DNA from: Mariannaea sp. PMI_226
Taxonomy: Eukaryota > Ascomycota > Sordariomycetes > Hypocreales > Nectriaceae
Length of the DNA: 64,000 nt
Assembly (NCBI GenBank): GCA_024336345.1
Contig: JANFOG010000007.1
Coordinates: 1,674,001-1,738,000, forward strand
Direction: 5' to 3'
Shown: positions 32,555 to 44,608 of the stretch, in pieces
Layout: every line of letters starts with the position of its first letter
Position numbering within the stretch: the first letter of the stretch is position 1
Program-made: the position numbers and the translations under genes
Notes under the pieces: model-generated
What the model was told of the DNA's origin: nothing
What the model saw: only the letters and a program-made list of their open reading frames with translations
Database searches by the model: none

Positions 32555-34331
32555 GACTGAATCTCATCTCTGCTCAGCTACCGCGAAGTAAGTGCACAGA
32601 GTAATAATCCAGTGTCGAACCTGGGTTGCAACAACAGAGTTGGATATAAACTTCGAGATGGCGACATCTGCTTGAAAGCGTGAAAAAAAAGGGGGGAAAC
32701 CAGCATACGGACTCCTTCAAAAGGACAATGTAAGCACAACTCAAACAACGCTATTAATACCCATTATTAGCAGCGTGTGCCAAAGAACTTGGACAACATT
32801 CAGTCGAAGCCATCCAATTATGATGTCATATCTCTAAGGTTATTGGCTGTATCGTAAAACGTTTGTTGGTCGTTTTGAAACCGTTGGTCGTCCCCTGTCC
32901 GCCGGCCCGGAGTGGACACACAGTGTGGCTATTCCCGGAATGTTTGGCATAAAATGGCACCTCCGATCGTCCTTCTAGGGCAGGGTAGCGGCTCTGCAGC
33001 AAGCTGGTACGATTGTTGCTTTTTTTTATTAATTGCAATGTACTGGAGTTTGCATTGGTGGGCCGGTTAGCTGTAAAGTAAAAGGCCTCTTGTTTCTATG
33101 GCTGAAACATTCAGTTATCCCGTAGTGACAGAGATCTTAGTGGCTTGCCCCGAGGCGGATAGATGAGATATATAAGTCACCTTGTAAGACTCTTTTAGCC
33201 TAACGGCCCCTAAAGCCCCCGGTCGGCGGGGGAGACCTTGAGTACATAATCGGGGTCTCGTATCTTTTTCTTATTCAAGCTGTTGGTTGTGCCCTCGTCG
33301 CTTTTCCTGTTTTGAACTGTTGGTCGTATATTAAAGCTGTTGGATGTGCCCGCTTACTTCATGCGCAGTAGATGCACAGTGTGACAAAATCGAGAGCCTC
33401 CGGGTAAATGGCCCCTTAATCTGTAACTTAAAAAGTCTCGTATTGCAAAATACCCTTGCTCGTTTATCAGCATCCTTTGCCCTGGCGGAAATAAACCGGG
33501 CAAGTGAGTGATATGATGATCATTTGAGCGAGGACCAACCAGGTCATTAGTGGCCGACATGTGTACGTGAGTGAATAGAGTATCTGTGGGCCTGCAAACA
33601 ACATTACATGTCATTCAAGGAACGAGTTCGATATTCAGAAGGAACGACATTGGGTCTTGATAAATGGTTTAGCAAGAAATACAATAAAATTGTTGAAATA
33701 CTTGTCTATTTTTTTTTTCATCACGAAGATGGTGGTACATCTACCCTATGTCATTATTGATCAAACATTGGCGGACAACTGGTCTATCCTACGACGTTGA
33801 ACCAACCCCCTTTCCCCCTCCCCTTTCCTTATGTTGATGCAAGTTTGATGGCTATTCACTCAGCTTCGTCGTCTGTATCGCATATTGATAGAGCAAATGC
33901 ACCCAACAGACGCTCTTAATTGGGAAGGCGGATCATACGAATGGCGCTGCAAGGCATCCGTCAAGTGATGCTTCCTGGTAATTAATCAACTCGTCACGAC
34001 TGCATGAATGGGTTCTCATATTGCTGACACTGGTACGGAACCCATTTCATAACCAACAACATAGGACAGCGGATGAGGAAATCCCAAATCAGCCCAGGTT
34101 TCCGAATGAAAGCCTCATGACTCTCTGCGCCAACATGCAGCCGGGATAAGGCAATGAAGGTAGAGGCAATAAACTTCCAAGATTAAGAAGAGAGAAAAAA
34201 AATATAAAGCCCGTCTCTTCTCGCCCTGTTGGAAGCAAGAAGTCAACAGCCTCCTCAAGTTGATCCCAAGCCATTCTTTACACTTCATACTCTTCTCTTC
34301 TAAACTTACACTGCTCACGCCCACTTTCAAC
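32555..34331. other. Intergenic region
   Basis: 1.8 kb, AT-rich in parts, no gene recognised. The right end is the promoter of the secreted 8-Cys gene, with a purine tract and TATA at 34203. Confidence 0.45.
34203..34208 (+). promoter_or_regulatory. TATA box of the 34332 gene
   Basis: TATAAA after a poly-A run, 124 bp upstream of the ATG. The CT-rich leader following it is typical of strongly expressed fungal secreted-protein genes. Confidence 0.6.
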
Positions 34332-34649
34332 ATGCAATTCCTCAAAGCCACACTCTTCAGCATTGTTGCACTGCTCTCCGCTACTGGAGAAGCTTGCAAG
34401 TGCTACAGAACCGAGGGCGGTACCAACAATGGCGCCACCCACAAGTGTTGCAATGACCTCGGGGGCGTCTGGCAATATGGAAACGACTGCAAGGCAGGCT
34501 CTATCTCTGAGCATCTTCGCGCATTCGATCATTGCTGCAAGGGCCAGGGTTCAGACTGTGACTATCCTCGCCTTGCTCAATCTGACGATGTTGAAGATCC
34601 AGAAAGAGCTGCCAACCACGTCGAGATTCGAACTGTTGTTCATGTCTAA
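34332..34649 (+). CDS. Small secreted 8-cysteine protein
   Basis: Single exon, 105 residues, ATG at 34332 in a CAAC-ATG context; the longer frame upstream has a non-ATG start. A signal peptide (about residues 1-20, ending SATGEA) is followed by CKCYR, HKCCND, a lone cysteine (NDC), DHCCKGQG and SDC: eight cysteines with two CC pairs. This arrangement recurs in uncharacterised small secreted proteins of saprophytic and mycoparasitic ascomycetes. The last 25 residues are charged and lack cysteine. An 8-Cys count with two pairs recalls hydrophobins, but the order (C, C, CC, C, CC, C) differs and hydrophobicity is low. The role is unknown; an effector-like or antimicrobial secreted protein is possible. 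Confidence 0.7.
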   Translation: MQFLKATLFSIVALLSATGEACKCYRTEGGTNNGATHKCCNDLGGVWQYGNDCKAGSISEHLRAFDHCCKGQGSDCDYPRLAQSDDVEDPERAANHVEIRTVVHV

Positions 34650-37499
34650 TCGAGGCGTAGTGGAGGTATTTTATGCTTCGCTGATATCTTGCATTCATGT
34701 AAGCTTCTGCAATCCTCTCCTACCAAATAAATTACATGGCATATTAACCTGTTATCACAAGAACTCGAGGGCTATAGTTGAATAGCTTCGAGTATGTATG
34801 TCGTTTGTTAGTGTGGAATTAGCAGCGTCAACAAAATCACCCGCCTGATGACAAATTGTTCAATTCGATCCGTTAGTCGAGTTTTGATTGGTTCGTGCAT
34901 AGAGTAGGACTTAGAAAACAATCTGCGGAACATTAGCGGATCAGGTATCTCATCCACTCAATAAATCTTGCTTTTGCACGGACCTTTGACCTATGATTTT
35001 CTTGGTGGCTTGATATGAAATCTACCTAAATGGGTTCCATCTATTCTACATGATCTACTTGGCGGAAGCCCCTCTCCCCCCGGATTTACATACGGCTCTT
35101 CTGAGCTCGCTGTTGTAGTCCGTTGTCCCTCATCCCGAACTTGCCGCTGGTCGGCGGTTTTGGAAGTGATTTACCTCCCAATAAAGTAGTTATGTGCGTT
35201 TAAAGTTATTCATGAAAAACACTTAGATATCTCTCGTCAACAGAATAAAGCCAACATTTTCTGGGTCATGAGTACCGTAAGCCATCGGTGTGCATAGCAT
35301 TCGCACTTATCATTCAAGTACCCAATCTGTCATGTCACTCTCCACTCGCTGATTGTGTATATGGACGACGTATAGACGATCGAGTGTTCACGTCTTGTAT
35401 AGTGCGACTACAAGGCATGATGGGGCATTGACTGATGTTTCCATATCTAGGCGGAGCGGAGGGACTTGGGTTGTGATCTATCTAAAATGGTGGAGTCGTA
35501 GGGTAGTTTCTCTGTTCTAGGCTTGAAGTTGAGAGTTCTGGATAAAGCGTGGGGTCCATCTGAACAGTTGTCGGCTTGCTATAGCATTTCAAGGCACAGA
35601 TTCCCGTTGGACCCTCCCTCCAACTATGCTGAAGCATTACGACTCGTAGGATTGAGGCTGTGTAGCGGTAGGAGGGTTGCCGATAGGGGTCGTAACTGGG
35701 GCAGTGCTAGGACATCAGAGACAGGACTCAGGGAAAATGTCGCAAAAAAGCTACTATGGTACAAGCTGCAACCGACAGTGGACCCGGCTCTGTCCTCCGA
35801 AGATTACATGCAGGACCCATGGTGGATGGTGGATGTGTGTAATCTGGACTACTACTGCAAGCAAGCTATAGAAGCCCCTAGACTGGAGGATCAGACATGT
35901 ACCAGGATGTGAAGAAGGGGGATTTTGATCAAGCAAGCCAGACGGACTCGCCGCCTGTCTTGACATTCCTGGCCCAGGTTTGTCACAACTGAAATCCCCA
36001 GCCCCCATGGGCGACTCTAGCCAGCTGCTATTAATCGGAGAGGGGGGTGGTGGGGTTGTACCAAATGAATAACCCCCTAGATCCGCTTGATGGTAAAATA
36101 TTACACCTTGTGCTGCCGAGGGTTTGGCATACGTGTCGCGTCTCTTTGCTCGGACAGTCCTCGCAGCTATTGACGGCTTCCTCGGTCCCGGATTCGCAGG
36201 TCCTCCCTTGCAGAAACCTCTAGGTAGATCCTCGCAGAAGTGCCACGTTTTGTGCGCGAGGCTAAAACTTGACTGCTACCAACAAGTGGAGAAACTGCTT
36301 GCTGGTCCTTACATTCTAAACAACATTACAAGCCTTGAAGCGACAACTTTACCTTGAACATCATCCCGAGTCCTACCGCATCCCCTATTACTTTATGTTT
36401 GCGTGTTTGGATAGCCTCGTCCTTTACCAATCTCTCCTAGATGAGTAGTGTCCTCCAGGCTTTAGTAAAAAAATATCCTCGGGTTCACGTGTGGCGAGGG
36501 AAAACACCCGTGCGCGGTAATCGTAGCGGTAGTGCCGCCACACAGACAGATTGCCGGCTCACCCTGGCCGAACTCGGTCCTCTTCTAGGTAGTACCGTCT
36601 TGGCCATTGTTTCACCAGATGTCTTGGGTCAATTATCTTTGCCCACGATTTCCAATAGCCTCGAGATAATTAGCCAGATTTCATACCCACAGTTCTGCTT
36701 AGTACCATTGTATAAACCTGCCGGGCAAAAAAAGCACACGCCATCAAACGCTCTAGAACACAATGCATCGGGGACGGGGGAAAAATGCCCCGTATGAGAT
36801 TGGTAAGAAAAGTTATTCCTGTAGCTTGACTTTGTATCATGTTGGGAATAACCCTTGACCCCCCGGAAGCCATGGAATCTGGCTAGGGTGATGCCTACAT
36901 CTCATAGAACTCGGCGCGTTGCAATTGGCGTTCCACCGAGAAGGGTGTCCAACATGTGAATATCGTGGACCAATTAACGGTAGCTCGGGACACTCGCATG
37001 GCCTTGAATCCTGCGCCTTTATGCAAATTCGATAAGGATCTCAAATGTCCTTGTCTAATCCTCTTGAAGAAGAGAAGCAGCTAATGGCAAATGAGGAGAC
37101 TCGGTAATCGGAGACATTGTGACCTTTGCCTCTCCAGCCTGGACCTCATGGCATCTCCACTGCCCCCCACTGTCGAGATCTGTTAGTGGCGTTCAGGAAT
37201 CTTTGATAGTGAGCTACTAGGCAACGTCCCAAAGTGGGCACAACCCTGTAACAACGCCAACGTTGTAATGTAGGAATGCAAGTCGTTGCAGGGTCGGACA
37301 AGGACCTGCCATGTGAGAGGAGATCCTGAATCCTGTCAATTGAAGGAGTATAAAGAGGACTCCACGATACCTTGGCCAACTGTGTGAGTGGCAGTCAACC
37401 AGATTCCCCCATATACAACCTGTTCCTTCCAGCAGACTGTCGCATACGTGGATTTAAGTCAAAATACGCCTCTAAAAGCCCTCTTTTCAATCAAAAATC
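34650..37499. other. Intergenic region
   Basis: 2.85 kb with no gene I can support. Open frames at 35523-35912 and 36441-36797 start with real or near starts but show no domain, signal peptide or clean splice structure. Confidence 0.4.
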
Positions 37500-38371
37500 A
37501 TGGCAGAGGATAATAAAGCGCCCGCTTTTCCCGACTACTTTCTCTCTCCGGACGCGGTGCTGGAAGACGAGGCTACATGGAGGTTCGGGAGAAAGCCAGA
37601 CTACTCAAAGACTCGCAAAGCATGGCAAGAGAGTAGGTATCCCGTAGTCGAAGCCAGCCGATTGCGTACACCCGTTGACTAATCACGAACTTTTCTAGCC
37701 AAGGTCATGAGCCACGCAGCTGGTAGTCTTCAGGAGCTAGTCGAGAATGTAGTCAAGAACTGGGAAATCGAGGCGTCGTACAAGCCCAATCCAGAGGAAT
37801 GGCGCACAATCAACCACAAGAAGTACCAATTCCGTCTCAACGGTGGTCCTCCTCAACCCGCAGAGGCAATGGCCAAGATTGGTACCTACAACGCCCTGAT
37901 CGAACCCAATAAATATTACAGCCCTGAGCACATGGACTTTTCCACCAGCCACAAGACCTTCAAGCGAATGATGCCCACTTTCGCGTGGGAGGTGTTGGAA
38001 GTATACAGCGGACCTCCCAAGGTGGCTTTCAAATGGCGTCACTGGGGCACCTTTCAAGGTGACTATGTCGCGAAGAACGAGTCAGTCTATCCTCCCAAAA
38101 CCCCAAGTGAAATACTAGCAATATCTAACTTTCTACTTGTAGTCGCGGTGAAAAGGTCACTCTCAAATCGAACGACAAGGTCATCGATATCAAGGGCATG
38201 ACGGTTGCTGAGCTGGATGAAAATTTCCAGATTATCGATCTTGACATCTACTTTGATCCTATGGATATGTTTAGACAAATGGACGATGCAGCTGGTGAAG
38301 GAATTACGCAAGGTGAGGCAGCTGCTGCCGTGCAGGGGGCATGCCCGTTCATCGGCCAGTCTTCGTCATAA
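37500..38371 (+). CDS. Pathogen-related protein-like (SnoaL/NTF2-like fold)
   Basis: Three exons, 37500-37632, 37699-38080 and 38143-38371 (introns 66 and 62 bp), 247 residues. It starts MAEDNKAPAFPDYFLSPDAV and carries the blocks typical of fungal homologues of the plant 'pathogen-related protein': GRKPDYSKTR, GSLQELVENVVKNWEIEASY, SHKTFKRMMPTFAWEVLEVY and FKWRHWGTFQGDY. The final exon contains DIYFDPMDMFRQMDD. These proteins have a SnoaL/NTF2-like cone fold and lack a signal peptide, so a cytosolic location is expected. Molecular function is not established; ligand binding or isomerase-like chemistry has been suggested for the fold in general. No pathway partner is adjacent. Confidence 0.85.
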
Positions 38372-40741
38372 AAGCACTGCAGTTTATTTTTCTCGAGGAT
38401 TTAGATAATATGCCATAATAGTCAGTGTGTCAGTGGTTCAATGCCAGTTTTGAGCCCGCAATTTGAGTCGAGTGATACTGGAAATACCTCTTGCACCGTT
38501 TCCAAAAGAGTCTATGTGAATGTTTTATTACCCTTAGAACATGAAGCTATCTACAGTAGCATCGCAGAGTCATTTTCATCTCTGTTTGTCTAGGTTGGCT
38601 CATTGGTGTGTGGGGGGGGGGGGGGGGGGTGTGAGCTGTTGATTTAAGCAGTCTGTCTCACTAATAAAAAAACGGCTGACACCGGCAGCGTCATGGCGGC
38701 CAGCTACAGATTGGCTGTAGCTCCGGAGCATCTTGATTGAAGATCTAAATGGCCAATAAGGGCTGTTGAATTGATAATAGTCTCTATTAATACCCGTGAC
38801 CCCACGATGCCGCCAAACGATCTCTCAGTCAGTTCCATGGGGTACAGTATAAGATTGAGCAGATAAGACATGTCGCACTACTACGCCAATTTCAATGTCT
38901 CACTTGAATAAATAAATATGGATAAATAAAGATGTTGTTTCTCATTTATTTCACGTATATTGATTATTTATACTAGCTTATTTGAGTCAAGACAATGTCT
39001 TTCTTTACGACCTGGTTAATTGAAATGAAAGGTGAACCTCAAATATGGTTATAGGTGGAAGAACTGCCCAGAAAGTGGGGCACACGATTCAGGGCATCAT
39101 GCGAGCCTCAAATTGCTATTTGAGCGATAGTATCAAAAAAAAACATGCCAGCGACACGTAGATACTGCATGCCTAGAGCCAAGCATCGGAAGTTCAAATG
39201 CCTGGGTACGATGGGAGATGTCCGGTTCGCGTGGGTTGTTTCGTATCATTTCATTTGACGACCTTACCTAATATCCTTGGATTTGTCTCTTTGCTCTCGC
39301 TAAAGTCGTCCCACTAACATCTCTGGCCAAGCGTCGCGCCTCGGGCGGGAGGGTCAACACCATCTGTCAACTTTAAATATTAGTGTGCAATTATCTCGAT
39401 TGCCAGAGCGATTGCAGATATTTAGGACAACAAATGCCAAGTTGACTAGTGCAAAAAGACGGGCAAGGCGTCTAGGTCAACAGCACCATGTGGATCGTTC
39501 CCGTCGTTGAATAGATCTTGAATAGTAATGAACGGCGGCGTACGGAGGATAGAGCAGATGAAATAAAAATGATGACCGTCCCATAGCCATCCCAGGTACC
39601 GGGGTAGTCTGCCCTGTCGCTGCTGACCTAGTCTACCCACCTTGGTAAGTAATCCGTACCTAGTTAGGAATTGTTGGGAATCAGTAGGCCGACAGTCTAC
39701 GGTGCGTATGGTGGTAGCAAGGCGGTAATCCCGTCTCGAAGATAAAATTCACCTGTCAAGTCGGCAGGTGTCAACAAGCCACTGGCATTTTATTACCTCA
39801 TTACTTGCATGGGCTGCCCTGGGCTTCCCTGGGCTCAAGCCAATGAGAATGTGAAAAAGGGGATCAAAGAACGATGGAGAGAACTTGTGGGGCGTCACCA
39901 CGTGTGGCAAGAAGGCAGGAGGTTTGGAGGTTTGGGGAGATTTCGTGAGATTTTGCGAGGGTTGAGTCCAAACCAATCCCGATAGAGCACGCGATCATAC
40001 GTTGTCTTGCACATGACGGGCTGGATTGGCTGGGCCGACGAACAAGTCAGCAGATAATTGGGGTCCAGCAAGGGTTCCATCCTCGATTGATTCGCCAAGT
40101 AGGGCTACCTACCCCTCTTTGGTCCTGGTCCTGGTCAAAGGCGACCGAACCAACATGTTTTTTCCCCAGCCATGCCATTTAACACACGTGTAAAGGTTGC
40201 TGAAGATTGCTGAAGACTGCCTCGAGTGCGAGAACTTGGGGTCCGAACGGTCCGAACTATCCGCAATTTGCTACTGGCTGACGTGACCGAGGTCAACCAG
40301 CCCTGAATGAATTTTAGGGGCAAGCTAAGGTACCTAGGCACACATTGATGCGTGGGGGGAAGGGGGGAAGGTACGATAGTTGGAGGGGAGAACAGGAGAA
40401 GAGAGGAGAAGAGGAGAAGAGGAGAAGGGGAGAAGGGGAGAAAGAGGAAGGGGTAGGTGCGGCCCGTCCCTCCATCAAAAAAGAAAGTGAGTGACTGGTC
40501 ACCTGCTTTTCAGCGAGATTACCTTAGCTCCGGTTGCTTAGGTTGCTTGCTTAGGTTGCTTAGGTAGGTGTGTGCGCCCCAGCCCAGTACTTATGTAGAA
40601 AAGGCCTCAACCAAAAGCTTCATGTGTCAATCCTCGGCAAACTCTCTTCCATCAACCTACTCCGTGCAATTTGTTTTAATTGTATTTACACAGTATTTTT
40701 TTTCTGTTACATCCTACTAAATTAAGAACTCGGGCATCATC
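38372..40741. other. Intergenic region with simple sequences
   Basis: 2.4 kb with no supported gene. It contains a run of 18 G at 38612-38629 and a purine tract at 40352-40455, the latter in the promoter of the methyltransferase gene. A GCTTAGGTTGCT tandem motif lies near 40537-40566. Confidence 0.5.
40352..40455 (+). repeat. GA-rich purine tract
   Basis: About 100 bp almost free of pyrimidines, built on AGGAGA and GGGAGA units, 290-390 bp upstream of the methyltransferase ATG. Such tracts are common in fungal promoters and can exclude nucleosomes or form triplexes. Confidence 0.7.
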
Positions 40742-42552
40742 ATGACGAACCCTGATCCTGAGCCTGCGACTGAGCGCCTCTCTCCAACCTCCAGCCCCAG
40801 ATCAGCTCCTCCCGTGTCGTCAGCGCAGATTGCCGCAGTACGTGACCGTCTTTTCCCCCCGCCCGACAAAGCAGCACGCGCCCCGAATCTGAAAGGACGC
40901 CCTGTACCTGTTCCAGATGGGCTCCTCCTTTTAGTCGCCCTTTGCCGCTAACCTCGTGCGCTTGCGCGCGCAACTGTTACAGGATCCTCAATTCGACAAT
41001 CAAGGTGATCACGATAATGAAGATGATGATGGAGCCTCGGAGCTGAGGTAGCGTTCTCTCTCTCTTTTTCTATTTTTTATTTTTAATTCTTTATTCTTGT
41101 CTGCCCATCCCGGAAATTGCTTGTATGCTGACAACGTACTTCTACATTATTAGCGAGGATATTGAATCAACAGCCTCTCTCACTGACAGCATCCGAGAAT
41201 TTCGCAATGTTCACGGCAGAACTTTTGGAAATTCGAAGACGACAGAGTACTGGTACGGCATCCATCTGCCTGCCCATTAATCGAACCAATTACCAGCGAA
41301 ATATGTGATCAGTAAGAACTAACATTTCGCGCCTCTTTTCCAGGGCTCCCAACGATGAAAAGCAGAATGAAGGCCTAGACATAACGTGAGTTTTTCGGCA
41401 AATAATTTCCCACCCCTGGCCTGCTCATCAGGTGTGACTTGTGATATGTCATATTCTGAGACGTTGCCACTTACCGTCTACCAAATAGGCACCACTACAT
41501 CCTACTCTATTTTGATAACAAGCTCTTCCAAGCGCCTCTTGGTGACAATATTCAGGTGAGCTAATACATGATGCTGCTGAATTTTTTTTTTGGGGGGGTT
41601 CAATCTCACTGCTACTATTGATTGCCTCAATTTTGATGAGTTCTATCTAACTTAATATTTTCTTTTTTTTTTCAGAAAGTATTGGACGTTGGAACCGGCA
41701 CTGGTATCTGGGCGATGTGAGTTTTTTTTTGGTCAACTTCTTGCGATAATCTGGTTCACTTACCCTGACTTTCCACCCCGTCTATCAGTGATTTTGCCGA
41801 CCAGTTTCCCTCCGCCCAAGTCATTGGCACCGACATCTCCCCCATCCAGCCAGCATGGGTACCCCCCAACTGTGAATTTTGCATAGATGATGCGCAGCTT
41901 GAATGGACCTGGCCGGCCGATCACTTTGACTACATCCACATTCGTGATCTCTACGGCAGCATCGATGACTGGCCTGCGCTTTACAAGAAGGTTTTCCACC
42001 ACACCAAGCCCGGCGGTTGGTTCGAGGATCTTGAGCTCGACATCCGTATTCACTCCGATGTTGTCACTGACCCTGACCACATCTTCCATCGCTGGAACAA
42101 CATCTTCCAAGATGCTGGCGAGAAGATGGGTAAGACATTTAAAATTGCCATTGGCTCCCGCATGCGAGATTACATGGAAGATGCGGGCTTCGTCGAGATT
42201 ACCGAACAAAAGTTCCGACTGCCCATGTCCCCCTGGCCTCTCGACCCCAAGCTGAAGGAGATTGGACAATTCGTGAAGATGTTCATCGACGGCGGTATTG
42301 AAGGATTTGCACTATTTCTTTTGACACAGGTTATGGGTTGGACATACGAGGAATGCCAAGTCTTGATTGCGCAAATGAGGAAGGCGATGAAGAATAAGAA
42401 GTACAACCCTTACTATGAGGCGTAAGTCTTCCAGTCTCTCTGCTTCGGATACTCACGTTTTTTTTCTTTCTTCTTTTGTTACGTTATAAACTAACTTAAT
42501 GGATAGGACTCTGGTGTACGGACGGAAGCCTGGCGGCAAAACCACTGCTTAA
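40742..42552 (+). CDS. LaeA-like SAM-dependent methyltransferase
   Basis: Eight exons, 40742-40837, 40983-41047, 41154-41252, 41344-41385, 41489-41555, 41676-41716, 41789-42421 and 42507-42552, give 330 residues, the usual length. A proline/serine-rich and acidic N-terminus (about 60 residues) is followed by HHYILLYFDNKLFQAPLG. SAM motif I, VLDVGTGTGIWAIDFAD, starts at residue 92; then come VIGTDISPIQPAWVPPNCEF and LEWTWPADHFDYIHIRDL. The C-terminus is TLVYGRKPGG. The family includes LaeA, a velvet-complex regulator of secondary metabolism, and many stand-alone or cluster methyltransferases (UMTA-like). Nothing here shows it is LaeA itself; no biosynthetic gene is adjacent. Introns are confirmed by frame and GTGAG/GTACG donors. 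Confidence 0.9.
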
Positions 42553-44380
42553 ATAACACTCACTTTATTAAATCGATACACGTTGGAGCGGGCTATTCAC
42601 GCAGCAGGACTGGGAAATCCGCGGAGGATATGAGGTGGCAATGTCACAATAGCATCTTCTGGCCTGAATAGTAGTTTTGAGTATGAAACGGAACAAGAGG
42701 GATAGAGAGAATCAAGCATGCGCTCAGGCACCCAAAAGCACCAGGCACCCGGAAACATGTGTGCCCAGTCAAGGAACGTCCTAGGGAGAGTTCATTGGGG
42801 GACCCGAACTTGCCACCATACGTCACTAGGGTCGTGATATAGCCAATAACCGTCAACTGCAACTGCCTTGGCTTACACAGTATCTGGATTTATATTCGAC
42901 TTGAATTTGGGCTGTGCAAGGTAATGTACGCGAAGCGAAGCCAGACTGTAATTTCTATGGTTTCTCACGACTTCGATGTATCAGACTGATAGGTGACTTT
43001 TTATTGCCTAGTCAATTGACTCCTGTATACTTTTGACTATTCGGAGTAGCGCTGCCTCACCATGGATTCTCCTCGTCTGAACGAAGGTCTAATCTTTGAC
43101 ATGAATGATTCGGGCTGTAAGAAAACTAGTCTCACGGTCCTCGTTTTAAGTATGTTTAGTTGAAGTTTCTATCCTTCTGGACCTTCTGTCAAATTCCAGT
43201 TCCGCAACTCTGAGATCAATCTCTATTTTATATCAACCATATAATATCACATTACTTGAACATTTCCTCTCAGTATCGCGATATGCCGGGCTGTAATATT
43301 TATACGTCCGCTTGCAAAGCAGGAGTACGCTATGTATGTTGCATAATCATAGATAGTTATTGTCTTTTCCAGCAGACGGATACAGTATATACTTACTACT
43401 CTATATCTTATCGTGAGGAATAAACTGGGCGCTTCCCCAAGAAGCCTTGATGCTTCCCAGTTCTAGTTAACCCACGTAAATTGATACTTCAAAGACGCTG
43501 GTCTATACTTAAAAAGCTGGTGCGATAAGGGAGGGCGATGAATGTCACTATATATCCAAAGTCATAGCTACACGGACGGATGGTGTGATTTCTACTTGTT
43601 GCTGGCTGCAAGTATCAGTCAAAGCACTTTTCAAACAATGTTGGCTAGGGTCTAGGCAGCTAAACTTGCTATCATCTACAGCTGACATAAACAGCCGGCG
43701 ATGCCGGCGATATAGTTCTATTTGCCTCGACAGACATGCCTTTGGCGCCTATCAAGGACTTTTGATTTGCTGGCCATTGTTTCATCAAGAGTCATGAAGG
43801 GTGTTGATGTTACGTGACGTCGAAGCGATCTTGCTACCTGATGGGACTATGCATCTTGTCGGAACGTAATAGTTGTGGGGTTTTGCCAAGATATCAATGA
43901 TTGTAGGTTATCAATCATGAGTGGTGCGGATAGTTGGCGATGAGTAGGTGTGAGGAGATTCGGAAAGGTCAGATGTCTAAAAGTTTAGTTTCCGTTGGAC
44001 CAAGCATTGCACGGAGCACCTCGAAGGCCTGTTGGCTCAAGGATCGACGAAAAGGGCCACACGGGACTAGAGCTGAAAGTGTTGTGACCGAGGAGGGTGA
44101 TATAGGACCTGCTTTCTTTGGAAACACTAACATGAGTGAAAAAAGAACTAGGTAACGTTGTTTCTTGCATTGGGTTCCATATTTTTACTTTGGAATGCAA
44201 CTTGAGATCGAGACTCAGTGCTCGTGTTTTCGACCAGTCCGTCCGTCTTTCAACGTGATATCGCTTCATCTAGGGTCAGTTTCTCATCAGTCATGCCTTG
44301 GGTTAAAATCAGAGAACTCTTTGTGAGAGGGGAGTCTCAGTGTACAAGTAAATAGAACAAAAGAATGTTGCATAACAACC

Positions 44381-44455
44381 AATGTGGCAATTACTCTCAA
44401 TAATGTGGTAACTTGCCCATTCGATATGGCAACTTGCACGCATGTCGTAACTTGG
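44381..44455 (+). repeat. Imperfect ~20-bp tandem repeats
   Basis: Four successive variants of ATGTGGYAACTTGC (AATGTGGCAATTAC, AATGTGGTAACTTGC, ATATGGCAACTTGC, ATGTCGTAACTTGG), spaced about 18-22 bp. Confidence 0.6.
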
Positions 44456-44582
44456 ACCAATTAGGTGGGTTTGCGCTCTTTGGCTGATGTTCCACCTAAC
44501 CAGTCTTGTAGTATTTTCACCTCGGAATAGTTACTTCGATATTGCTTTACTAAACTCCATTAAAACATTTATTGGGTGCCAA

Positions 44583-44608
44583 CACGTGCAAACACGTGCC
44601 AATACGTG
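44583..44608 (+). promoter_or_regulatory. Three phased CACGTG-type E-boxes
   Basis: CACGTG at 44583 and 44593 and TACGTG at 44603, spaced exactly 10 bp, one helical turn. CACGTG is the palindromic target of bHLH regulators. The nearest supported genes are 1.6-2 kb away. Confidence 0.45.

Noticed and set aside
35523..35912. 129-codon open frame
   Set aside because: Not recognised, non-ATG-like start context and no flanking exons.
36441..36797. 118-codon open frame with a real ATG
   Set aside because: No signal peptide, domain or splice partner; composition looks non-coding. It could be checked by RNA-seq.
40742..40951. Single-exon 69-codon reading of the methyltransferase start
   Set aside because: A GTACGT donor at 40838 and an acceptor at 40982 restore the family N-terminus in frame.
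41760..42269. 169-codon minus-strand frame
   Set aside because: Antisense of exon 7 of the LaeA-like methyltransferase.
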